Of a DNA stretch of 16,314 bases, positions 7,076-13,606 are shown piece by piece. The stretch's first letter is position 1, and the number at the start of each line of letters is the position of its first letter. The stretch is from Acholeplasmatales bacterium (lineage in GTDB: Bacteria > Bacillota_I > Bacilli_A > Acholeplasmatales > Anaeroplasmataceae). The notes below the pieces were generated by a model. The model did no database searches. It had not been told where the DNA came from and saw only the letters and a list, made by a program, of their open reading frames with translations. The position numbers and the translations under genes were made by a program. The DNA is taken from NCBI GenBank assembly GCA_900770055.1, contig CAAGJD010000142.1, positions 1 to 16,314 of the forward strand, read 5' to 3'.

Positions 7076-8949
7076 TGAAGAAAACTAAAATATTAATTAT
7101 AAGATTAATAATTGCGATAATATTATGGATTACTGCAATTATCTTAGAAAATACTTTAAAAAATCTAGAGCCATTATATTTAGGGATATATATTTTAGGT
7201 TATTTAATTGCAGGCTATGATATATTATTTGGTGCAGTTAAGAATATTTTTCAGGGTAAGCTATTAGATGAATTCTTTTTAATGAGTATTGCATCTATTG
7301 GAGCATTTTGTATGAGATTCTTTGGTGAGCCTGAATATTTAGAGGCTGTTGCAGTAATGTTATTTTTCCAAATAGGTGAGGTATTCCAAGGAATTGCCGT
7401 TGAAAAGAGTAGAAAAGAAATTTTAAAAACTATTGATATGAAGGTTACTTCCTGCACACTTGAAAGTGGAGAGGTAGTAGATCCTAATGATGTCGAGGTA
7501 GGAAGCATTATTATTGTTAAGCCATTTGAGGTTGTGCCTATTGATGGTGTGTGTGTTGGTAATGGTGTAATTAATACTGCATCATTAACAGGAGAGCCTT
7601 TAGATATAGATGTTTGTGATAATGATGTTATTTTATCTGGCAGTATGAATAGAGATTCTGTTTTAACGATTAGGACAACTAAGGAATATTATGATTCTAC
7701 TGCCGCTAAAATATTAGATATGGTAGAAAATGCTACTATGAAAAAAGCTAAGAGTGAACAATTCATTAGTAGGTTTGCTAAGATTTATACACCAATTGTT
7801 GTTATTTTAGCATTATTATTAGCAATAGTACCACCAGTAGCTATTGGTTTATTTAATGGGTTTAGTTTAAGTGTATTTAAGGATTATATTTATGCTGCAT
7901 TAACATGTCTTGTTGTTTCATGCCCATGTGCTTTGGTTGTTTCTGTACCACTTACTTATTTTGCAGGCTTAGGTGCAAATGCTAGGAAGAAAATTATTGT
8001 TAAGGGTGGAAGTTATTTAGATGATTTAGCAAAGGCTAATGTTGTTGTTATGGATAAAACTGGTACCTTAACTCAAGCTAAGTTTGAGATTACTAAAATA
8101 ATTGGAGATAATCAACCAGAAATTATTAAAATAGCAAAGGGTCTAGAGAAAAATTCTACACATCCATTAGCTATTGCGATAAATAATTATGATGGAGAGT
8201 TATATGATTTTGAAATAAAGGAGTCTCCTGGCTATGGTGTTATTGGCTATAAGGATAATATAGAATATATTTGTGGAAGTAAAAAGCTTTTAGAAAATCA
8301 TAACATTAAACCTATTGAAGGTGATTATCCTGGTAGTATTTTATATATTGCAAAGGCTAATCTATGTATTGGTGCTATTATCCTTGAGGATAAGCCTAAG
8401 GATGAGGCAAAAGAAGTAATTACTATGCTTCATAAAATGGGCAAAAGAGTTGTGGTTTTATCAGGAGATACAATTAGTAGTGTTTCATCTGTTTGTCAAA
8501 GGCTTGGAATAACAGAATATCATGCACATCTTTTACCTGAAGATAAGGTTAGAATAGTTAATGAAATTATCAAAGAAAATGATGGTAAAGTAGTATTTGT
8601 TGGTGATGGAATTAATGATGCTCCAGTTTTAGCACTATCTGATATTGGTGTTTCTATGGGTCAAATTGGAAGTGATGCAGCAATAGAAGCATCTGATGTT
8701 GTAGTAATAAATGATTCTCTTAAGGCACTTCCTAATATGATGAAGATTAGTAAAAAAACTAAAAGGATCGTTATTCAAAATATTATTTTTACAATTGGAA
8801 TAAAGGTTTTAGTGCTATTGTTATGTGCAATATGTAATTTGCCTATATTTGATTTTTTTGAGGTTCCGATGGGCCTTGCAATATTTGCGGATGTAGGTGT
8901 TTGTGTTATTGCAGTAATTAATGCAATGAGAGCGTTAAGAGTAAAATAG
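7072..8949 (+). CDS. P1B-type ATPase, Zn/Cd/Pb exporter (CadA/ZntA type) without fused HMA domain
   Basis: This 625-aa membrane pump exports divalent metals at the cost of ATP. The first membrane helices (about 8-110) are followed by the actuator domain with TGEP (173-176), the metal-site helix CPCALVVSVP (284-293), and the phosphorylation site DKTGT with D328. The HP motif (H364-P365) and the hinge GDGINDAP (511-518) come next, and the last helix carries D607 in ADVGVCVIAVINAMR. CPC followed by ALVVS, together with that Asp, is the Zn/Cd/Pb signature; copper pumps usually have CPCALGLATP. CadA/ZntA are about 730 aa because they include an N-terminal HMA domain; here that domain is the 68-aa gene upstream. 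The protein begins Met-Met, so a start at 7072 or 7075 is possible. It is probably induced through the palindrome at 6830-6855. Confidence 0.93.
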   Translation: MMKKTKILIIRLIIAIILWITAIILENTLKNLEPLYLGIYILGYLIAGYDILFGAVKNIFQGKLLDEFFLMSIASIGAFCMRFFGEPEYLEAVAVMLFFQIGEVFQGIAVEKSRKEILKTIDMKVTSCTLESGEVVDPNDVEVGSIIIVKPFEVVPIDGVCVGNGVINTASLTGEPLDIDVCDNDVILSGSMNRDSVLTIRTTKEYYDSTAAKILDMVENATMKKAKSEQFISRFAKIYTPIVVILALLLAIVPPVAIGLFNGFSLSVFKDYIYAALTCLVVSCPCALVVSVPLTYFAGLGANARKKIIVKGGSYLDDLAKANVVVMDKTGTLTQAKFEITKIIGDNQPEIIKIAKGLEKNSTHPLAIAINNYDGELYDFEIKESPGYGVIGYKDNIEYICGSKKLLENHNIKPIEGDYPGSILYIAKANLCIGAIILEDKPKDEAKEVITMLHKMGKRVVVLSGDTISSVSSVCQRLGITEYHAHLLPEDKVRIVNEIIKENDGKVVFVGDGINDAPVLALSDIGVSMGQIGSDAAIEASDVVVINDSLKALPNMMKISKKTKRIVIQNIIFTIGIKVLVLLLCAICNLPIFDFFEVPMGLAIFADVGVCVIAVINAMRALRVK

Positions 8950-8955
8950 GTATTG

Positions 8956-8993
8956 GGACTGTTAATTTTTGAAATTAATAGTCCTTTTTCTTT
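8956..8993 (+). terminator. Hairpin terminator of the metal operon
   Basis: GGACTGTTAATTT (8956-8968) pairs with AAATTAATAGTCC (8972-8984) over a TTG loop, with one G-T wobble in 13 bp. It is followed at once by TTTTTCTTT (8985-8993). Confidence 0.9.
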
Positions 8994-8994
8994 A

Positions 8995-9008
8995 TGAAAG
9001 CGTTTAGG
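8995..9008 (+). promoter_or_regulatory. Candidate CcpA-binding cre site upstream of pgk
   Basis: TGAAAGCGTTTAGG matches the cre consensus TGWAANCGNTNWCA at all but the last two bases, including the central CG. It is centred about 57 bp before the predicted transcription start, the spacing at which CcpA activates genes such as ackA in Bacillus subtilis. The operon it precedes is glycolytic, which fits glucose activation. The role is inferred from sequence and position only. Confidence 0.6.
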
Positions 9009-9021
9009 GTGCTAAGTTTCA

Positions 9022-9051
9022 TTGTTAAAAATATTATCTTTGTGTTATAAT
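9022..9051 (+). promoter_or_regulatory. Extended -10 promoter of the pgk operon
   Basis: TTGTTA (9022-9027) serves as the -35, and TATAAT (9046-9051) as the -10, with an 18-bp spacer. TG at 9043-9044 gives the extended -10 form TGTTATAAT. Transcription should start near 9058. Confidence 0.8.
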
Positions 9052-9079
9052 TTATTTACTGAATAGCTAATAAAAAAAT

Positions 9080-9084
9080 GGAGG
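9080..9084 (+). promoter_or_regulatory. Shine-Dalgarno site that sets the pgk start
   Basis: GGAGG lies 11 nt before the ATG at 9096. The in-frame ATG at 9078 overlaps this site and the ATG at 9087 is only 2 nt from it, so neither can use it. Confidence 0.75.
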
Positions 9085-9095
9085 ATATGTCAATT

Positions 9096-10304
9096 ATGGC
9101 TAAGAAAATTGTTTCAGATTTAAATGTAAAGGGTAAGAAGGTTTTAATCCGTGTAGATTTTAACGTACCAATGAAAAATGGTGTGATTACTGATGATACA
9201 CGTGTTCGTGCTGCATTACCTACAATTGAGTATGTAATTAATAATGGTGGTAAGGCAATCGTATTTTCTCATTTAGGACGTGTTAAGTCTGCTGAGGATA
9301 TCGCAAAGAATGATATCGCACCAGTTGCTAAGCGCTTAGAGGAATTAATTGGTAAGCCAGTTAAGTTTGTTAACGCAACAAGAGGTGCAGAGCTTGAAGC
9401 TGCTGCAGCTAATTTAGGTGAAGGTGAAATTCTTATGTTCCAAAACACAAGATATGAGGATTTCGATGTTGAAGCTAATAAGGAAGTTAAGCTTGAATCA
9501 AAGAACAATGCTGAATTAGGTGCTTATTGGGCATCTTTAGGTGATGTATTTGTTAATGATGCATTCGGTACAGCTCATAGAGCGGCTGCATCAAACGTTG
9601 GTATTGCTGCAAATGTTAGTGAAACAGCTGCAGGCTTCCTTCTTGAAAAGGAAATTAAGTTTATTGGTGGCGCTGTTGATACACCAGTTCGTCCTTATAT
9701 CGCTATTTTAGGTGGTTCTAAGGTTTCTGATAAGATTGGTGTTATTGAGGCTTTATTAAATAAGGCTGATAAGGTATTAATCGGTGGTGCTATGATGTTC
9801 ACATTCTTAAAGGCACAAGGTAAGAACATTGGTTCATCAAGATGTGAGGATGATAAGCTAGAGCTTGCAAATGAATTATTAGCTAAGGCTAATGGTAAGA
9901 TTGTATTACCAGTTGATGCAGTATGTAATAAGGCATTTGAGGATGTTCCAGGTGTAGTTAAGTCTGTTGATGAATTTGCAGATGATGATATGGGTCTAGA
10001 CATTGGTCCAAAGACTTTAGAATTATTCGCAGAGGTTTTAGCTGGCGCTAAGACTGTTGTATGGAATGGCCCTATGGGTGTATTTGAAATGGAAAACTAT
10101 AACAAGGGTACAATTGGTGTATGTGAGTTATTAGCTAACCTTAAGGATGCTTCTACAATCATCGGTGGTGGTGATTCTGCAGCAGCTGCAGAGCAATTAG
10201 GCTATGCTGATAAGGTTAGCCACATCTCTACAGGTGGTGGAGCTTCATTAGAATATCTAGAAGGTAAGACTCTACCTGGTATTGCTTGTGTTGATGAAAT
10301 CTAA
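9096..10304 (+). CDS. pgk: Phosphoglycerate kinase
   Basis: This enzyme moves the phosphate of 1,3-bisphosphoglycerate to ADP, giving 3-phosphoglycerate and ATP, the first ATP-yielding step of glycolysis. The 402-aa protein has the usual length (about 395-400). Visible motifs are RVDFNVPM (19-26), DDTRVRA, SHLGR (59-63), VNDAFGTAHRAAAS, GGSKVSDKI, WNGPMGVFE, GGGDSAAA and the C-terminal STGGGASLE. The start at 9096 gives MAKKIVSDLNVKGKKVL, matching other Pgk N-termini; the ATG at 9078 would add six residues and bury the ribosome site. It is the first gene of pgk - HPr-like - tpiA. Its codons include more CGT, ATC and GCT than the neighbours, as expected for a highly expressed gene. No gapA lies next to it, unlike the common gapA-pgk-tpiA order. 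Confidence 0.98.
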   Translation: MAKKIVSDLNVKGKKVLIRVDFNVPMKNGVITDDTRVRAALPTIEYVINNGGKAIVFSHLGRVKSAEDIAKNDIAPVAKRLEELIGKPVKFVNATRGAELEAAAANLGEGEILMFQNTRYEDFDVEANKEVKLESKNNAELGAYWASLGDVFVNDAFGTAHRAAASNVGIAANVSETAAGFLLEKEIKFIGGAVDTPVRPYIAILGGSKVSDKIGVIEALLNKADKVLIGGAMMFTFLKAQGKNIGSSRCEDDKLELANELLAKANGKIVLPVDAVCNKAFEDVPGVVKSVDEFADDDMGLDIGPKTLELFAEVLAGAKTVVWNGPMGVFEMENYNKGTIGVCELLANLKDASTIIGGGDSAAAAEQLGYADKVSHISTGGGASLEYLEGKTLPGIACVDEI

Positions 10305-10333
10305 TTAGTAATTATTTTCAGGGGGATTATTTA

Positions 10334-10582
10334 ATGGAAAAGCAAATCGTTGTAAAAAGTACAGTAGGTTTACACGCTAGCTTAGCAGCCGAGGTTGTTA
10401 AGGCTGCATCAAAATATTCTGTTAAAATTAATTTAATTTATAAAAATCAAACTATCGATGCTAAATCGATTTTGGGGCTAATGTCACTTGCTGTACCTTG
10501 CGGAGAAAATGTCATTGTCTCTGCAATAGGTGATGACGCTCTCGCAGCAATTGAGGATATTTCTTCAATTTTAAGTAAATAA
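10334..10582 (+). CDS. HPr-family phosphocarrier-like protein with altered active centre
   Basis: This 82-aa protein has the HPr fold length and pattern. The active-site segment reads TVGLHASLA: H14 corresponds to the PEP/enzyme I-phosphorylated His15 of HPr, but the next residues are Ser16 and Leu17 where HPr has Arg17 and Pro18. S45 in KSILGLMSLAVPCGE corresponds to Ser46, the site of HPr kinase, in a well-kept KSIxGxMSL context. Crh of Bacillus shows the opposite change: it loses the His but keeps Arg-Pro. The loss of Arg17, which supports phosphoryl transfer, suggests weak or no PTS transport role and perhaps a regulatory role through Ser phosphorylation and CcpA. AGGGGG (10320-10325) precedes the ATG. 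It lies between pgk and tpiA and shares their transcript. A canonical ptsH is not in the window. Confidence 0.88.
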   Translation: MEKQIVVKSTVGLHASLAAEVVKAASKYSVKINLIYKNQTIDAKSILGLMSLAVPCGENVIVSAIGDDALAAIEDISSILSK

Positions 10583-10602
10583 CTAAGAAAGAGGATAAAT
10601 AG

Positions 10603-11349
10603 ATGAGAAAACCAATGTTAGCTGGAAATTGGAAGATGAACAAAACTAGAGATGAGGCTATCGCTTTTGTTTTAGCCTTAGGTGATAAGCTTCCAAGCAC
10701 TGTTGATTGTGTTGTTTGTGCTCCAGCAATTATTCTTCGTGATTTAGTAAAAAGAAGTCCAGATAATCTAAAAATCGGTGCTCAAAATATGCATGAAAAG
10801 GAAAGTGGTGCCTTTACAGGAGAAATTTCGCCAGTTATGTTAAAGGACACTATGGTAGATTATGTAATCTTAGGTCATAGTGAAAGAAGAGCTTATTTTA
10901 ATGAAACTGATGAAAAGATTAATGCCAAGGTTAAGAAGGCTTTAGAATTTGAATTAAAGCCAATCATTTGTGTTGGTGAAGTACTAGAAGAACGTGAAGC
11001 AGGTAAAACTAATAGTGTTTTAGATGTTCAAGTTGTTAAGGCTTTAGAGGGTGTAAATATTACTAATCCAGAGGATATTATTATAGCTTATGAGCCAGTA
11101 TGGGCAATTGGTACTGGTAAGAGTGCATCTGCTGAAATCGCAGAAGAGGCTTGTGGCTATATTAGAAGTATCATTGCTAAAATGTATTCTAAGGATTTAG
11201 CTGAAAAGATTCGTATTTTATATGGTGGATCTGTATCAACTAAGAATGTTAAGGAATATATGGCACAGCCAAATGTTGATGGTGGACTTGTTGGTGGTGC
11301 ATCATTAATTGCTGAAAGCTTTGTTGAGCTTTGTAATGCTTGTAAATAA
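10603..11349 (+). CDS. tpiA: Triosephosphate isomerase
   Basis: This enzyme interconverts dihydroxyacetone phosphate and glyceraldehyde 3-phosphate. The 248-aa chain has the full TIM-barrel signature: N9 and K11 in AGNWKMN, catalytic H92 in LGHSERR, catalytic E164 in AYEPVWAIGTGK (loop 6, 162-173), and the phosphate loops LYGGSV (206-211) and GGASL (231-235). GAGG (10591-10594) lies 8 nt before the ATG. It is the last gene of the glycolytic operon, 20 nt after the HPr-like gene and just ahead of a hairpin terminator. No residue of the active site is missing. Confidence 0.98.
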   Translation: MRKPMLAGNWKMNKTRDEAIAFVLALGDKLPSTVDCVVCAPAIILRDLVKRSPDNLKIGAQNMHEKESGAFTGEISPVMLKDTMVDYVILGHSERRAYFNETDEKINAKVKKALEFELKPIICVGEVLEEREAGKTNSVLDVQVVKALEGVNITNPEDIIIAYEPVWAIGTGKSASAEIAEEACGYIRSIIAKMYSKDLAEKIRILYGGSVSTKNVKEYMAQPNVDGGLVGGASLIAESFVELCNACK

Positions 11350-11362
11350 TAATTAAATGATT

Positions 11363-11409
11363 AAGGGATTAAGATATTAGTTATTAAACTAAGCTTAATC
11401 CCTTTTTTT
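11363..11409 (+). terminator. Hairpin terminator after tpiA
   Basis: AAGGGATTAAG (11363-11373) pairs with CTTAATCCCTT (11394-11404). An inner stem, TTAGTT (11377-11382) with AACTAA (11387-11392), extends it. A run of T follows (11403-11409). Confidence 0.88.
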
Positions 11410-11427
11410 ATTTATAAAAATTTAAAT

Positions 11428-11443
11428 TGTAAGAAATCTTACA
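11428..11443 (+). promoter_or_regulatory. 16-bp palindrome, candidate operator for the ABC importer genes
   Basis: TGTAAGA (11428-11434) and TCTTACA (11437-11443) are perfect 7-bp inverted arms around AA. The right arm overlaps the likely -35 region of the next promoter, a position suited to repression. I cannot name the regulator. Confidence 0.55.
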
Positions 11444-11469
11444 TAAATAATAGTTTTTTTGTGTATAAT
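11439..11469 (+). promoter_or_regulatory. Promoter of the ABC importer genes
   Basis: TATAAT (11464-11469) is a perfect -10. The best -35 is a weak TTACAT (11439-11444) with a 19-bp spacer. The expected start near 11476 lies downstream of the GTG at 11461, so that GTG cannot be the translation start. Confidence 0.65.
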
Positions 11470-11493
11470 ACACTTGAAAAGGTGGTAATTATT

Positions 11494-12420
11494 ATGAAAA
11501 AATTTTTATTAGGAATTATTGCGTTATTTAGTTTATTTTTAGTAAGCTGTATTAATCAAGAAAATAAAGATGATTATAAGCTTAAAGTATCAGCTCCAGG
11601 TGGAGCACCAGCAATTGCAACTGCAGAGCTTGCAACAACATATCAAGATGATTATGAATTTACATTAGGTTTAGGTGCAGATGCACTACAACCTTTATTT
11701 GTTAATAAGTCTTCAGATGTAATTATCGCACCGATTAACTTAGGTGCTAAGCTTTACACAAAGAATGCTTCATTTAAGCTTGCTGCAGTATTAACATGGG
11801 GTAATCTATTTTTTGCATCTCAAAAAGAAGATTTTACACTTGTAAGTATGAATGATAGCGATGTAACTTTTTTTGGTGAAGGTACAGTTAATGATGTAGT
11901 TATAAAATACGTATTATCAGAAAATAATATAAGTCCTAAATCAATTACATATTTAGGTTCAACATCAGAAACTCAAACAACATTAATTACAAATAGTGAT
12001 GCAATTGTATTAATTGCTGAACCAGCATTAAGCGTTGCTAAAACTAATAACGCTAATATAAAATCAATTTCAGTCCAAGAGCTTTATAAAGAAGCATCAG
12101 GAAACAATGAATTCCCTCAAGCAGGTTGTTTTATTAATGTAAATACTCTTATAGATCATAAGAGCGTAGTAAATCAATTTTTAAAAAGATTAGAAGAATC
12201 AACAACTAAGTGTGCTACTGATACTGAAACAATTGCAGGCTATGCAGAGGCATTAACTTTAGGTGGAAAAAAGGCTATATTAGTTAAGGCTATCCCAAAT
12301 TGTAATATTAAGTTTGTCAAGGCAAAGAATGCAAAAGCTCAATTAGAGTTTGCAGTTTCTATTAATCAAGCTCTTTTTGGTGGAGCAAATCCAGTAGAAG
12401 AATTCTATTATGAATATTAA
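11494..12420 (+). CDS. ABC importer substrate-binding lipoprotein (TauA/SsuA, NMT1/THI5-like)
   Basis: This 308-aa lipoprotein should capture a small solute outside the membrane and deliver it to the permease encoded next. Residues 1-18 are a lipoprotein signal, with lipobox Leu-Val-Ser-Cys and C19 as the lipidated residue. The mature part begins with a strand and Pro-Gly-Gly loop (KVSAPGGAPAIATAE) and has a two-lobe periplasmic-binding pattern (DVIIAPINLGAKLY, TVNDVVIKYVLSEN, SDAIVLIAEPALSVA), as in the TauA/SsuA/ThiY group. The start at 11494 is chosen because AAGGTGG (11479-11485) lies 8 nt before it and the signal peptide begins there; the in-frame GTG at 11461 precedes the predicted transcript. 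The substrate cannot be read from the sequence; sulfonates, thiamine precursors or similar ligands are the family range. Confidence 0.85.
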   Translation: MKKFLLGIIALFSLFLVSCINQENKDDYKLKVSAPGGAPAIATAELATTYQDDYEFTLGLGADALQPLFVNKSSDVIIAPINLGAKLYTKNASFKLAAVLTWGNLFFASQKEDFTLVSMNDSDVTFFGEGTVNDVVIKYVLSENNISPKSITYLGSTSETQTTLITNSDAIVLIAEPALSVAKTNNANIKSISVQELYKEASGNNEFPQAGCFINVNTLIDHKSVVNQFLKRLEESTTKCATDTETIAGYAEALTLGGKKAILVKAIPNCNIKFVKAKNAKAQLEFAVSINQALFGGANPVEEFYYEY

Positions 12421-13189
12421 ATCAAAAGAATTAAAGAATTTGCTTTATTACTGTTTAGGAGTTTTATTAATTGCTGTAATAATGCAAATAATATCTATAG
12501 CGAGTGATTCAACTGGTGTATTTGTTCCCTCAATACTTCAAATAGGTAGTGATTTTTTCAAGGTTTTAACACTTAAGGAAACTTATATTGCTATTATAAA
12601 TACTCTAAAAAGCTTGATAATTTCCGTAACTTTAGCTGCAGTTATTGGCCTTTTATTAGGAACAATCGCAAGTCAGAAGAAACAAATATATTTAGTTTTA
12701 AAACCAATAATGGCAGTCTTTAGAATATTACCAATAATTATTTTAATAACAATCTTAATGTTATCGTTAGCTTATGAAAACATACCTGTTATTGCTTCAG
12801 TATTAGTATTAGTTTCAATTTTTTATGAAGGAACCTATCAAGGTATGATAAACATTAATAAAGATTTACTAGATGTTTATAAGCTTAATAGTAAAACTAA
12901 TTTACATGTAATTTTTAAGGTTCATTTGCCATTAATATCTTCATACAGCAAAACAGCATATATTAATTCTTTAGGTATGGGAATAAAAGTATTAATAGCT
13001 GTTGGATATATGACAGGAGAAAATAATACTATAACAAAGCTAATAATGAATGCTAAAAATGATCTTAATTACTCATATGTATATGCATATAGTTTAATTA
13101 TAATTTTACTTGTTCCAATAATTGAATTTTTACCATATATCATTATTTGGATTAAAAATTATATAATGAAATTAATAATTCAAAAGTAG
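12410..13189 (+). CDS. ABC transporter permease (TauC/SsuC type)
   Basis: This 259-aa inner-membrane protein has about six hydrophobic helices (first near 10-30, last near 225-250). The cytoplasmic EAA loop lies around EGTYQGMININKDLLDVYKL and ends at HVIFKVHLPLI, in place of the usual EAA...G...I.LP pattern. It is the membrane channel for the lipoprotein encoded just upstream; the genes overlap by 11 nt, and no strong ribosome site is seen, so translation is probably coupled. The conserved Gly of the EAA loop (normally in LGA) appears replaced by Asn-Ser (KLNSK). The ATP-binding subunit that must drive this transporter is not encoded here: the next gene, 400 nt on, is an unrelated exporter. 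Confidence 0.85.
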   Translation: MNIKSKELKNLLYYCLGVLLIAVIMQIISIASDSTGVFVPSILQIGSDFFKVLTLKETYIAIINTLKSLIISVTLAAVIGLLLGTIASQKKQIYLVLKPIMAVFRILPIIILITILMLSLAYENIPVIASVLVLVSIFYEGTYQGMININKDLLDVYKLNSKTNLHVIFKVHLPLISSYSKTAYINSLGMGIKVLIAVGYMTGENNTITKLIMNAKNDLNYSYVYAYSLIIILLVPIIEFLPYIIIWIKNYIMKLIIQK

Positions 13190-13227
13190 TATATATAAAA
13201 ATTTAAAAAAAATTAGAAATTAAAAAT

Positions 13228-13290
13228 AAAAGGGAATGTGAAAAAGCCTAGTTTTAAAAGTTAGGAAATTATTTCACATTCCCTTTTCAT
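13228..13290 (+). terminator. Long perfect hairpin after the permease gene
   Basis: A 16-bp perfect outer stem pairs 13228-13243 with 13272-13287; its core is GGGAATGTGAAA on the left. An inner stem CCTAGTTT (13247-13254) pairs with AAGTTAGG (13258-13265) with two wobbles. A-rich and T-rich flanks on both sides make it a plausible bidirectional terminator. It begins 38 nt after the permease stop. Confidence 0.75.
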
Positions 13291-13593
13291 GCAACAATGA
13301 ATTTGTTAAGCCCTTTTATCTTAAAAGACTGCAACTTTCATAAATATATGTAACTATTTTTAAAAATACAACAATAAGTAAGTCCTTTAGAATTAGGACA
13401 ATATTAAAAAAACTAATTATAGACTATTTTTGTAACTACAAGAAAATAAGGAGGATTGTTTGAGTAAGCAAAAAGCTTTTTTAAAAGATTTTCCTTATTT
13501 TTCTTTTAGAAAGCTTATGTTTTTCTTCAAAAATGAATTAAAAAGTCATATAATATATTATAAAGAAACGGTTGAAATGGATGGTGGTGTTTT
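13290..13593. other. A+T-rich intergenic gap without a confident gene
   Basis: Between the hairpin and the MATE gene I see no RNA gene or riboswitch fold I can name. It holds a perfect 14-bp palindrome (TATTTTTAAAAATA, inside 13355-13370), two copies of TGTAACTA (13349-13356 and 13431-13438, 82 bp apart), a possible 48-aa ORF from 13460, and the likely MATE promoter near 13526-13554. No remnant of an ABC ATPase is visible. Confidence 0.5.
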
Positions 13594-13606
13594 ATGGAAA
13601 ATGTAG
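13460..13606 (+). CDS. Possible small protein, 48 aa, TTG start
   Basis: A perfect GGAGG (13450-13454) lies 5 nt before a TTG that opens 48 codons, beginning Met-Ser-Lys-Gln-Lys-Ala-Phe-Leu and ending in Lys-Met before TAG. The predicted peptide is basic and aromatic (Phe-Phe-Phe, Tyr-Tyr) with no clear membrane helix or known motif. Its end overlaps the MATE start by 13 nt, which would allow translational coupling as a leader peptide. Against it: no homology is recognised and a promoter-like -10 lies inside it. The strong ribosome site is the main support. Confidence 0.3.
   Translation: MSKQKAFLKDFPYFSFRKLMFFFKNELKSHIIYYKETVEMDGGVLWKM
13526..13554 (+). promoter_or_regulatory. Likely promoter of the MATE gene
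   Basis: TATAAT (13549-13554) is preceded at 17 bp by a 4-of-6 -35 match, TTCAAA (13526-13531). The MATE ATG at 13594 follows after a 30-40 nt leader containing GGATGGTGG as the ribosome site. Confidence 0.5.

Noticed and set aside
9078..9095. Upstream pgk start at ATG 9078
   Set aside because: It overlaps the GGAGG ribosome site and would add six residues not found in Pgk proteins. The ATG at 9096 fits both the ribosome site and the family N-terminus.
7251..10700. Minus-strand open frames inside the ATPase, pgk and HPr/tpiA genes
   Set aside because: They lie opposite well-conserved genes, have Ser/Leu-rich composition typical of antisense reading, and lack ribosome sites.
11461..11493. 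GTG start at 11461 for the substrate-binding protein
   Set aside because: It lies before the -10 box of the gene and would put 11 residues ahead of an otherwise typical lipoprotein signal peptide.
13228..13287. The long inverted repeat as a MITE or other small mobile element
   Set aside because: The whole element is about 60 bp, has no flanking target duplication I can see and occurs once in the window; a terminator explains it better.
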